From positions 14,929,338 to 14,993,337 of the forward strand of contig OY811971.1 in assembly GCA_963681505.1 (NCBI GenBank): DNA of 64,000 nt. The letters are read 5' to 3'. The notes beneath the pieces are model-generated. The model did no database searches, had not been told where the DNA came from, and worked only from the letters and a program-made list of their open reading frames with translations. The DNA is from Eunapius fragilis (Eukaryota; Porifera; Demospongiae; Spongillida; Spongillidae). Below, in pieces: positions 1 to 13,000 of the stretch; the stretch's first letter is position 1, and every line of letters begins with the position of its first letter. Position numbers and translations under genes: made by a program.

Positions 1-115
1 TAAAAGGAGGGGAACAAAGTTTTGAGAAAAGGGTAATGAGACAAAAATCTCCTCATCTCTCGTTCCCACGACCCATAAACTCCTACACAGTTTGATTACA
101 ATCACACGCATTTAC

Positions 116-137
116 GGTACCTTCCTTATAAGGTACC
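116..137 (+). promoter_or_regulatory. CArG/TATA-like box flanked by GGTACC inverted repeat, upstream of ROCO gene 1
   Basis: Positions 124-133 read CCTTATAAGG, a perfect match to the SRF CArG consensus CC(A/T)6GG that also contains TATAA. It is bracketed by two GGTACC hexamers (116-121, 132-137). It lies 19-28 bases before the proposed start codon at 152. The same block sits at 61000-61009, 19-28 bases before the start codon of the second copy. Function as an SRF site or as a core TATA element is inference. Confidence 0.4.
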
Positions 138-151
138 ATTCGGTGTCTGCA

Positions 152-169
152 ATGGCGTCAAATATGAAG
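152..169 (+). CDS. ROCO gene 1, start exon (six codons)
   Basis: ATG GCG TCA AAT ATG AAG followed directly by a GTACG donor. The start has G at +4 and a purine at -3 is absent, so the context is moderate. It is chosen because it joins in phase 0 to the first ankyrin exon at 509, and because the identical six codons and donor occur at 61028-61045 in the second gene copy. Confidence 0.55.
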
Positions 170-3100
170 GTACGAAGGAGCTACGTGGAATGGAGTTTAA
201 ATATTAATGATTATACCATGCCAGTTTTAATAGTTTGTGTGACGTCATTTTATGGCTGGCTAAAGTGTTACAAGTGCATACCTGTAATGATGGGGAAGGA
301 GGTGGGTGGGGCCAGAGTGAAACAGACGCCGCGACCACCATCTGCTGATACGTGGAATATACCGTACCGTTCCAGCGATGGAGTTGCTCCGGATGTCTCC
401 CCCGCAGTAACGGTCCAGGCTGTGCTATATTTGTGCCCGCATGTTACGGCATACCTGTGTGGTAGGTGTGGCCTATGAACGGTCTACCTCATGTTCCGTT
501 TCCTACAGAAATTAGAGGAGAGGCTAAGCGATGCTGCATATGGTGGAAGACTTGAAGAAGTGCTGCACCTCCTAGAGCAGGGCATAAATGTTGATGCTGC
601 TGATGATAAGGTAAGACATGTGATCCCATGTCATGTCTGTTTCATGCCCATGGCACTGGAGGGTGTGTACTCTGGCCAAAGAGGTATTTACAATAGACAA
701 CTTCACGATCTGATTATTTTGTACTCCGGATGTGATGTCACCTAGTCACTACGAAGAAGTCCGTTGTTGTCTCTTTGTTGTCTCTAGCTTTTACTGGGCC
801 TCATATAGTTACATCGTTGTGGGGCCCAATAAAAGCTAGAGACAACAACGGACTTCTTCGTAGTGTCTAGGTGACATCACATCCGGAGTACAAAATAATC
901 AGATCGTGAAGTTGTCTATTCACACTACACATATTTGGTATTTACCATGCCATATATGGGTAGTGTGGAAGTGAATAGTATTTAGGCCACACCCTCCAGT
1001 GATAATCGTCTGTGTTTGCTAATACAATAATATCTCTTTATTACAACAGTTAAATGATGTGGTCTGGAAATAACTATATATCCCCTTGTCTATGTGTAGG
1101 CATTGGACGGTGTGGCCTAATGAAACTATGTGGGTGTGGTCTATTTTGTTATGTAAATAAGGGATGTGGTTATTATGTGTCATAGATTGCTTGGACTGGG
1201 CACGAGGTACACGCCCACCACCCATAGCCACGTACATGTAGTCTAGTTATGTTAGACATGTGTGGTGAGTGTGTACAGTGATGACAGAGTGGGTTGGTAG
1301 TGTATGTCCTTCATGGTACACTTATATGTCATCCTCTCATAACAGGATGGATATACCCCACTGATCTGGGCATCAAGGGGGGGACATGTGGAGATTGCAA
1401 GACTTCTGCTGGATAGGGGTGCCCAGCCCAACATGGCTAATTATAAGGTGGGGTACATGTATTTCCATATCATTACATTGTCTTTTTGTGATATGTGTCT
1501 TTGTGGTATATGTGTGTGATGTGCGGGTGGTGTGTTGGTGATGTGTGATGTGTATGTGTGACCAATCAGATGTCATCTAGCCATATGTGAATTTTTATGG
1601 CTTCATATGGAGGCAAAGTAGACCAACATACCTACTTACATGTCTTTGGGGATACAAATGGAAGTGTTATCATTCATGGTAGCTGAACACAGTTCAATGT
1701 GGCCCTTGTCATTCCTTATCAGCACATGTGGGAGGCTACACATGCTTCACACCACCTTAGGTAGCTTGGTCACCAGGTCAGGGATGTGGGTTCTCATTCC
1801 CACCAATCAGTGAGCTGGGCACACTGCAGGACACAAGTACTGAAGTGGTGTGTACACCTACCTATACATGTAATTAGCTGGGGGTGGGGGTGGGGTGGGG
1901 GGTACAAGATGTTGTAGTCTAAAAACATCTTTCATACAGTGGGTGTGGTCTATAGATTGTTACATGTATCTATGTTATGTAACATGTCTTGCATAGCCGA
2001 GTTGTTTGGTGGGTGTGGCCAACTTTAGCTGGTTACTACTTCCCAGTATCCAACACTATGCGTGGACTGGGCACGAGGTACACGCCCACCTCCCATAGCC
2101 ACATACATGTAGTATTGCTCTGTGTGGTGAGTGTGTACAGTGATGACAGAGTGGGTTGATAGTGAATGTCCTTCATGGTACACTTATATGTCATCCTCTC
2201 ATAACAGGATGGAGGTACCCCACTGATCTGGGCATCAGGGGGGGGACACGTGGAGATTGCAAGACTTTTGCTGGAGAGGGGTGCCCAGCCCAACATGTCT
2301 AATAAGGTGGGGTACATGTATTTCTATATCATTACATTGTCTTTTTGTGATATGTGTCTTTGTGGTATATGTGTGTGATGTGTGGGTGGTGTGATGTGTA
2401 TGTGTGACCAATCAGATGTGATCTAGCCATGTGTGAATTTTTATGGCATCAGATGGAGGTAAAGTAGACCAACATACCTACTTATATGTCTTTGGGGATA
2501 CAAATGGAAGTGTTATCATTCATGGTAGCTGAACACAGTTCAATGTGGCCCTTGTCATTCCTTATCAGCACATGTGAGGCACACCGCTTAGCTAGCTGGC
2601 ATGGGCTTCCCTTGGTCACCATGTCAGGGATGTGGGGTCACAGCTCATGGGGTTTCCCACCCTGGCCCCCTATTCCAACCAATCAGTGAGCTGGGCACAC
2701 TGCAGGACGCAAGCACCGAAATACACCTTATTAGCTGGGTGTGGGGGGTACAAGGTGTGGTAGTGTACAAACATGTCCATATATCTTTCATACAGTGGGT
2801 GTGGCCTATAGATTGTTACATGTATGTAACATGTCTTGCATAGTTGTTTGGTGGGTGTGGCCAACTTTAGCTGGTTACATACTTCAACACTATATGTGTG
2901 GACTGGGCACGAGGTACACGCCCACCTCCCATGGCCACATACATCTTGTTCTGTTAGACATGTGTGGTGAGTGTGTACAGTGATGACAGAGTGGGTTGGT
3001 AGTGTATGTCCTTCATGGTACACTTATATGTCATCCTCTCATAACAGAATGGAGGTACCCCACTGATGAGGGCATCAGGGGGGGGACATGTGGAGATTGC

Positions 3101-6100
3101 AAGACTTTTGCTGGAGAGGGGTGCCCAGCCCAACATGTCTAATAAGGTGGGGTACATGTATTTCTATATCATTACATTGTCTTTTTGTGATATGTGTCTT
3201 TGTGGTATATGTGTGTGATGTGTGGGTGGTGTGATGTGTATGTGTGACCAATCAGATGTGAACTAGCCATGTGTGAATTTTTATGGCTTCAGATGGAGGC
3301 AAAGTAGACCAACATCCCTACTTATATGTCTTTGGGGATACAAATGGAAGTGTTATCATTCATGGTAGCTGAACACAGTTCAATGTGGCCCTTGTCATTC
3401 CTTATCAGCACATGTGGGGCACACTGCCTTAGCTAGCTGGCATGGGCTTCCCTTGGTCACCATGTCAGGGATGTGGGGTCACAGCTCATGGGGTTTCCCA
3501 CCCTGGCCCCCTATTCCAACCAATCAGTGAGCTGGGCACACTGCAGGACGCAAGCACTGAAGTACACCTTATTAGCTGGGGGTGGGGGGGGGGGGTACAA
3601 GATGTCCATATATCTTTCATACAGTGGGTGTGGCCTATAGATTGTTACATGTATGTAACATGTCTTGCATAGTTGTTTGGTGGGTGTGGCCAACTTTAGC
3701 TGGTTACATACTTGAACACTATATGTGCGGACTGGGCACGAGGTACACGCCCACCTCCCATGGCCACGTACATGTAGTCTTGTTCTGTTAGACATGTGTG
3801 GTGAGTGTATACAGTGATGACAGAGTGGGTTTGTAGTGTATGTCCTTCATGGTACACTTATATGTCATCCTCTCATAACAGAATGGATATACCCCACTGA
3901 TCTTGGCATCAGGGGGGGGACATGTGGAGATTGCAAGACTTCTACTGGAGAGGGGTGCCCAGGCCAACATGGCTAATAAGGTGGGATATTCGTATAACAT
4001 TACAATGTCATTTGGAGGCATGTTTCTGTGGTATATGTGGGCTATGTGTGTAATGTGTGGGTGGTGTAATGTGTATGTGTGACCAATCAGATGGGATGTA
4101 GCCACGTGTGAATTTTTATGGCTTCATATGGAGGTAAAGTAGACCAACATACCTACTTATATGTCTTTGGGGATACAAATGGAAGTGTTATCATTCATGG
4201 TAGCTGAACACAGTTCAATGTGGCCCTTGTCATTCCTTATCAGTACATGTGGGACACACCGCCTTAGCTAGCTGGCATGGGCTTCCCTTGGTCACCAGGT
4301 CAGGGATGTGGGGTCACAGCTCATGGGGTTTCTCACCCTGGCCCCCTATTCCAACCAATCAGTGAGCTGGGCATACAAGCACTGAAGTGTGCAGCTAGCA
4401 AGCTTAGGGGTCGGGTGTGTACATGTACACCTATTTAGCTGGGGGTGGGGGGTACTAGGCGTGGTAGTTTCCAATGATGGTGGTACATTTATCTTTCATG
4501 TAGTGGGTGTGGCATATTGATTGTTATCTATGTCTGTGGGAGTGGTCTATGTCGTATGTCGAACACAATCAAATAGTTTTGTGGGTGTGGCCAACTTTAG
4601 CAGGCTGATAAACTGCATACTTCCCAGTATCCACTAATTGTGTGGACTGGGCACGAGTTACACGCCCACTTCCCATAACCACATACATACATGGTGATCA
4701 GGGCATCAGGGGAGTATATGAAATCTGAGGGGTGCCCAGCCCAACATGCCTAGTAAGGTGGGGTATTTGCACAAAAGTTCTGTCTTTTGGTGACATGTAT
4801 CTTTGTGGTATATGTGGGCTATGTGTGTGATGTGTGGGTGATGTGATGTGTGTGTGTGACCAATCAGATGTGATCTAGCCTTAGCTAGCTAACATGGGGC
4901 CTTAGGTAGCTAACATGGGGCCTTAGGTAGCTATCATGGGGCCTTAGGTAGCTAACATGGGGCTTTGCTAGCTAACATGAGGCCTTAGGTAGCTAACATG
5001 GGGCCTTAGCTAGCTAACATGGGGCCTTAGGTAGCTAACATGGGGCCTTAGGTAGCTAGCATGGGGCCTTAGGTAGCTAACATGGGGCTTAGGTAGCTAA
5101 CATGGGGCCTTAGGTAGCTAACATGGGGCCTTAGGTAGCTAACATGGGGCCTTACGTAGCTAACATGGGGCCTTAGCTAGCATGGGGCCTTAGATAGCTA
5201 GCATGGGGCCTAAGGTAGCTAACATGGGGCCTTAGCTAGCTAACATGGGGCCTTAGGTAGCTAACATGGGCCTTAGGTAGCTAACATGGGGCCTTAGGTA
5301 GCTAATATGGGGCCTTAGGTAGCTAACATGGGGCCTTAGGTAGCTAACATGGGGCCTTAGGTAGCTAACATGGGGCCTTAGGTAGCTAACATGGGGCCTT
5401 AGGTAGCTATATCATTACAATGTCTTTGGTGGCATGTGTTCTTGTAGTATATGTGGACTATGTGTGTGATGTGTGTTGGTGATGGGATGTGTATGTAGTG
5501 ACCAATCAGATGTCATCTAGCCATGTGTGAAAATTATGGCTTCAGATGCAAGGGCTATTCATGTGGTTAATGTAGACTAGCAGGGCTTCTGATAAGGAGC
5601 AATGAGCGTTCAAAATGTTAGACATGAACAGAATTGAGCAGACATATGGTTTAATTGTTCAGACATGATTGCATGAAGGTTTTTTCAAATTGTGCTTATA
5701 TGTACATATGTGCTATGCAAGTGGTATCATCCCTATGATTTAGGGCTGTACTTAGTAAGATCTGATAAGCTTGAAAATACAGGGTATGTTTTTCATGATG
5801 CACTGACGTTCACAACAGTAGTGTTAATTTCAGTTTTAGCATCAAGATTTTGAATCGGCTGTATAATCGTTGGACAGTTGCTGGTATTACTTGGCCCTGC
5901 TTGCTTCTTTTTAAAAAGCATCATTGCACGCGCATGCATCTCACTTTTGTGTCATTTCTAAAATTCGTAGTACACAGATTGGGTGTTCTGTCAATGAGAA
6001 CGTACGACGAAAGTTGCGCTTTCTAACCAGCCTTGCTTCAAACTCTACGCAAGCCACGCATTTCAGTAACCCAACCATCTTTCACGTACTTCAGTCAAAG

Positions 6101-9100
6101 CAACGTATCCAAATCCTTGTCATTCACTGCCACCCACTCTTCTACAGTCTTAACCGTCTCTGACTGCTTTTATTGGTGCTGCCATCCTCTACGTCGTCCT
6201 CACCTTCCTCCCTAACAAGCGCACACCTTTTTGTCCATGACATTTTGTCCCAACGTAATTAATTATGTGCAGACATTTGGATTAATTGATCTGAAAATGG
6301 CATGTGTTTGAACATTATCGGGAACCTTAACAGAGAGATATTGTGGATGTGTGTGATTAGATTGAGGGAGATCTGTGCATGTACATGTGTACATCAAACA
6401 CTATTGTGCATGGTCCATAGTGACATTGATGTTTTACCTCTGTAGTATGGTGGTGGTACTGCATTGCATAGGGCAGCACATAATGGTCACCTTGATTGTG
6501 TCAACCTCCTCCTGTCCACACCTGGGATTGAGGTGAATAAGCAGAACTCCGACCACCGAACACCTCTGATGTTGGCTACAGATTATGGAGTACTCACCAC
6601 GCTCCAGAAATATAGCACTAGTTGTGAGGACTTCCCTGTTCATAGGTTCAGTAAAGCTATCCTCTGTGGCCACACCGGGGCAGGGAAGACCACATTGGCA
6701 CAGGTGAGGGAGAGATGTGTGACCAGCATGGCTCCTATGCATCAACATTTAAAACACTCCTGCTTGGTAATTATTGACTGATCCCTTCTGCTTAGGTGAT
6801 AATGGAGCTATGCAGGGTGATGGGTGAGGCTATGGAAGATAAGGTGAGTACCAACATGTCCTCTTGTAATAGTGGGAGGAGGTGGTTTGTGGGTAGGAGG
6901 TACTGACTCCTTACAAAGGGGAGGAGATTCACTTTCAGTTTGGACATACAGAATGGAAGTGATTAGCCTCTGTCAATGGAGGTGCTGCACCTCACATGAC
7001 AATGGGCTGCACCTCACATGACACTGGGATACACCTCACAAGACACTGGGTGACACCTCACATGACACTGGGCTACACCTCATAAGACACTGGGTGACAC
7101 CTCACATGACACCGGGCTACACCTCATATGTCACATGACACTTAGCTACAAGGGCAACACCTCTAATGACACTGGGCGACACCTCACATGACACCGGGCT
7201 TCACTGGACAACACCTCACACAACACTGGGATGCACCTCATAAGACACTGGGCTACACCACATTTGACACTGGGCTACATCTCGATTCATACTCGTCTAC
7301 ACCTCACATAACACTGGGATACACCTCACTTAACTCAGGGCAACACCTCACTTGACACTGGTCTACACACATGACACTTAGCTAACCATTGTCGTGTGAG
7401 GTGCAGCCCAGTGTCATGTGAGGTGTATCCCAGTGTCATGTGAGGTGCAGCCCAGTGTCATGTGGGGTGTAGCCCATTGTCATGTGAGGTGTAGCCCTAT
7501 GTACGTGACGTTTAGTCCATGCAGTGTCGTGTGAAGTGTACAGCGCTCTCAACCCACATGTTTACACTCACAAATGATTGATTAGCGTTATGTATATGTG
7601 GGGGAGCGGGAAATTATACTCTACATGTATAGGACTAATTGCTAAATGTGAAATCCCTAATCACTACATGTATCGAAGTGCTAATAAGAAATTCAACATA
7701 TATACAGTTCGACCACTTTACTACACTTGTAGACTTGAATATAGCACTCCAGTACACCATGTTCCATCTTACTGGCACTAAGAACTTGCTGGCCACACCC
7801 ATTGACCCCCACACAATGCCACACTCACTGGCCACACCCATGATCAACTCCACACACACTGGCCACACCCATGGAACCTCACTTACTGACCACACCCATT
7901 GACCCTCACTGGCCACACCCATTGACCCTCACTGGCCACACCCATTGTTACTCACTGGCCACACCCATGATTCTCACAACTCCACACTCGCTGGACACTC
8001 CCATCAACCTTCACTCACTGGCCACACCCATTGACCCTCACTCACAACTCTACACCCATTGACCCTTGCTTGCTGGCCACACCCATCATCCTCACAACTC
8101 CACACAAACTGGTACACACCCATTGACCCACCACCCCCATGGTCCTGACAACTCCACACTCACTGACCACACCCATTGACCCTCACCCAATAGCCACACC
8201 CATATTCCTCACCCACTACTCCACACTCACTGGACCCACCCATCAACCCTCACTAGCCACATCCAGGGCCCTCACTGGCCACTCCCATCAACCCTCACTT
8301 ACTGGCCACACCCATTACCTCTCACTGGCCACACCCATTAACCCCTCACTGGCCACACCCATCAACCCCTCACTGGCCACACCCAGGTGTCCCTGTACAG
8401 TGGCAGCAGGAATATATGCCCTTCCATATAAGGGCTTCAACATAACTCATGTTCTTGTAGACATCCTGTTTTATATACCAGCTGCAAACATACACTACAC
8501 CTCACACTCAGAGACCACTCCCATCAACCCTCACTGGCCACACCTATTGATCCTCACATCTCGACCCTCACTGACCACACTCAAGACCCTCAGTGGCAGC
8601 GTCTCAACTCTCCACTCACTGACCACACCCAGGGGCCCTTACTCACTGGCCACACCCAATCACGTTAACGTGCATGAATACAATGACTAGTTTGGGGTAA
8701 CCCGACATTCACATTTTGGTGGAAGGTCTGGAATTAAGCCTTTAGATTTATCACATATACATGTGGGCTCTAACAACTCATCACGGAGCGTGACAGTTGT
8801 TACGGCACTGAATTAGCCTTTTAAATCCACACCATCGCACCACAAAGGCAGGTACTTATGCTTATGTTCCAAGTGCATGTGCTGTTCGTATTCAAAGACA
8901 TGCGTACTATGAAATGAAGCTACTGTATAATTGTAAAGATAAGTAGACGTATCAATTACATTCCATGCGGTACAAGTACCTCGTTAGGAAATGTGCTATA
9001 TATGTGTAAATGTTTTGGCAGCGGAAGATAGTTGTCGAGCGAGGTAAGCTAGGCAATATAGACAGCCAAAAGTATCGATTGACAATGCATTGGTTAACCT

Positions 9101-10032
9101 ACAGTATATGATCGCGTTGTTAAGCGAATGTGTGAACATGTGTGTACGTGCGCGTGCGCCTGGGTACATGTATACATGAATACAGTGTTGTGGACTAAGT
9201 TATGTTTATGATAACTTTGCTCGGATCTGCCTTGCGGTATAGATGGCAACATGACTCATCTATAGCAATTTGTATCATCTATAGCGATGATACAGATTGG
9301 CCATGCAGACTGCTCAGTTTCTCTTCTTGAGCAGGGAAACATTTTCAATGACGCCTCCTTGATAGCTTTAATCTTTTGTTGGATCAAGCTTCTATGCTTT
9401 GCCGTTCACGTTGCTAGCAGCCCTATCCTGCTCAGAAATAAACTGCTCGTACCATGTTGGCAGCAAAATTTTCCGTTGAACAGCGTATCAGCCTGAGGGT
9501 GCTGATGAAGGAAGTAGAATTCATCAACGTTGAGGTATCTACAGCATCCTGTAAATCTATTTGGAAACTTCCTGAGGAAGACTCCAACACAGTTGGTGGC
9601 ATTTGAACAGTGTGGCTTGGTGGCAAGGTGTGGCTTAGTGGTAATGTCTCTTGAGAAGGACTGGAGGTGAGAGGGGCGTTATCATATAAGGATGGTGGTA
9701 GTCAGATTGGAGATGGCAATGGTGGAAAATAATAATCATCATCTGATGGGCCTGATGGTGGCTGTTGATCAGGTAGTGGTTGGTTAGATGGTGGTGGTTG
9801 ATTGGTAGGAATCAATGATAGATGTTGCAGAAACGTTTCAGCTAGTTCCTTTAGCTGCTGAAGGACAACCCCTTGCTCACTGGTGGCTTTTAGTATTAAA
9901 TCAGCCTTTGCTTGTATTCTTGCAACAGCCACAGCAGATTGACTGAAATAAAAGTAGCAGCCTTAAATCTTGTTGTAAAGATGCACTATTTCCACAGTAA
10001 CCAAACAACTAAACAGGAACTGCATCGGTTTC

Positions 10033-10069
<37 letters not shown>

Positions 10070-13000
10070 TTTATGTGTATAGGGTGTGTGTTATGTGTGC
10101 ATATGGTGTGTGGCATTCTACAGGAATCTCAGTTATTAGATGATTAGGTATAAGGATCTATCGCTCAGTCTCTCCATCCTGCTGAGATTGATGCACTGTG
10201 ATCACCTAATCGGGATCAAGTGCGATGCAACCCAGTGTCATGGGAGGAGTTGGCAATGTCACGCGACATTTAGTTGAGTGTGATGTAATTAAGTGTCAAG
10301 TGAGGTGTAGCTCAGTGTCATGTGAGGTGTAGCCCAGTGTCATGTGAGGTCTAGCCCTGAGGAGTAGCCCTGTGTAATGTAAGGTGTAGCTCAGTGTCAT
10401 ATGAGGTGCATCCCAATGTCATGCAAGGTGTAACCCAGTGTCATGTGGGGTGTTGCCCAGTGTTATGTGAGGTGTAGCCCAGTGTTATGTGGGGTGTTGC
10501 CCAGTGTCATGTGAGGTGTAGCCCAGTGTCATGGGAAGTGTAGTCCAGTGTCATGTGAGGAGTAGCCCACCGTCATATGAGGAGTAGCCCAGTGTCATAT
10601 GCATATGAGGTATAGCTCATCGTCATGTGAGGAGTAGCCCAGTTTCATGTGAGGTCAGGTGTAGCCCAGTGTCAAAGTTAGGTGGGGACCTCTGAGGCTA
10701 TTAAGTTTACAAGAGGAGGCTTGTTTGTGGTGCTTAAACTAATGTTACTGTACTGGCTCAGAACAATGGAGAAGTCACAGCTCACAGCAACAGATAATAA
10801 GGTATATCCAGGAGTTAGGAAAGTTATTGGTGCAACCATAATACTTTCATCAGTAAAAATTCATTTGGTGAAGGCCAGTCCAGATGGATCATTATTGATA
10901 GATAAAAGCAGTAAGGTTGTGCTATGAACACCATGAATATGCCTTATTTTCTATTGTTTCAAGCTGTGACTTTTCTGTTGTTCCAAGCCAGTACTGTACT
11001 TTCATATGGTTATTGTAATGGTTGAGAATCGTTATGAATGTCACTGAATTTGTGTTTGCAACATGCAATGAAATTCATAATGCTTCTAACCAGTATAAAC
11101 AATAACTTTATATATAGAAGAAAGGTTTGTTTAAACCCCATAAATCAAGCATCCTCTTGTATTTTGCTTAACAACTTAATAGCCCTCAGAGGTCCCCACC
11201 TAATAGTTGACGAAGCCAGTATAAATTTTATGATAGTAATCGGTGTTACTTTTTTCCATACTAAAATACAAGTTGTGAAACATGAAACAACAATATCTGG
11301 CATGCTGTACAATAAAGTGTACTGATAATCCACAACTTGAAATCCCATGTTTTAAAGAAATGTTATGATAGGTGAAAGTTTGTATTAAGCGAAGTACCTC
11401 TACAATGTGGCTAAGTATGAAAAGGATTTGACATACTTATGCAAGAACTGATATGATCCTACCCAGTATTTATGAGGATATACTGCGAGATTTTAATTAA
11501 CATGACCAATGAATTAGAATCGACCACGCAGGAAGCACAATGTGACACATCACATCAATTCTAATGGCTCACCAGTTCATGCTTGATGTAAGGTTTAAAA
11601 TGACAATAACTCATTCCTGAAAAGCCATTGATGGGTCCTTGTTGTGTAAGTATAGCCATAGTACATTTTGTACTAGTTAAATTATTTTGTTCTTGAATGA
11701 CTTAATGTTGCTAAACTAACAAATGGCAATTCTAATAATGAGGTATTTGTTTGTGTCCATGACCTTTGAATTGAACATTGATAAGTATGGGTTGCAGGGC
11801 AATGATTTAGCAATGTCCCCGTATCAATTGTTGATGTGTGTTGTGTAATGCACTGCTAATAAAGAGCAGTTATTTAATGTGCTCTTTCTACTTCAATCTA
11901 GTCCGTTCTGGGTTGGCTATCCAGAGCAACAAATCGTATGGTAAGTCATTATGAAAATTTATTCTATAAAGCAACTGGAGAATGTGTGAAGTGTTTGAGA
12001 TACATCCAAATTAGTGCGTCACCAATTTTAGGCTTTTAAGGTAATTTGATTATTATCTGCATGCAACTATGAATGTGATGGCATTAATAGCTTTCTGTTA
12101 CATTGTCGTAATAACCATTTCTAGATTCTGTATTTGTGCAATTAATCTATTGACTTCCACATATAGAGGAAGTGAGTACACTATTATCACAAATACATTT
12201 CTCAACATAGTTGCCTTCATGTAGCTGATTATGTCCACTGATAGGATGCTGCCAAAATCAATGAATGGTAGTAACAGCATAGCATTCACTAGACTGTGTC
12301 AGTTTCCATGCAATAGCATATATAGACAAATAATAAATAGCACATTAAATCTCGATCAGGTGCACTGTGAATAAGCTTTGGAGATACTGTTGTTGGTTGG
12401 GGATCGTGTATTGTTTAGTGGAGATTAGGTACTGAGGGACAGCCTGCAGAGCGGAGGTTTGGGTGACTTTCTGCACAAGAACTGCATGGTGTGGTCCAAG
12501 GAACTCATGGTACTGGGAGGTGTGAAAATGTCACTCATTTTCGGGATCTCGCTGTCTCAAATCACAATACCACTATCAATTCTTTGATTATGATTTAACA
12601 TGTGTGCGGTTGCGATTTCAAATATATCTTTTTATTTGTGAGTATTGCATGCACTAAAAAATGATGGGTACAATTTGGTGCAGACAATTCACTGTATTCA
12701 GTTGAGTACACAGTTTGCAGGTCACGCCCATGTACATATAGTATATCTGCATTTTGGTTCTCATTCCATATTGAAGTATGAACCTGGAGCAATATTGTTA
12801 TGGAGATGTGTTATAGATGAGTGCTGGGAGCACGAGACATTACATGCAAACATGAACATATCTCATGCCCAAGATGTATCGTGAACTATACGAATTTAAC
12901 TTTACTCATTTGTTTTTGATAACCTTAAAAACATAGCTGGGTTTGATCTCATAATAAACCTGCAAACTGAATAAGCCTTAATATTTTTAACGCTGGTTCC

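Larger units (their letters stand above)
1244..4130 (+). repeat. Tandem ~0.85-kb ankyrin exon + intron units
   Basis: Exon starts at 1346, 2208, 3048 and 3882 are spaced 862, 840 and 834 bases. Introns are about as similar as exons, sharing blocks such as GGACTGGGCACGAGGTACAC, CTTCATGGTACACTTATATG and two CCAATCAG motifs per unit. The same unit recurs at 62016, 62841 and 63702 (spacing 825 and 861). Such uniform introns point to recent unequal crossing-over or gene conversion. Confidence 0.85.

Noticed and set aside
92-478. 128-codon plus-strand frame at the left edge
   Set aside because: It runs across the proposed start exon and intron 1 in another frame, and the equivalent frame is interrupted in the second gene copy.
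4876-5411. CRISPR-like regular repeat array
   Set aside because: Units are contiguous with no unique spacers, and the genome is eukaryotic; it is a minisatellite.
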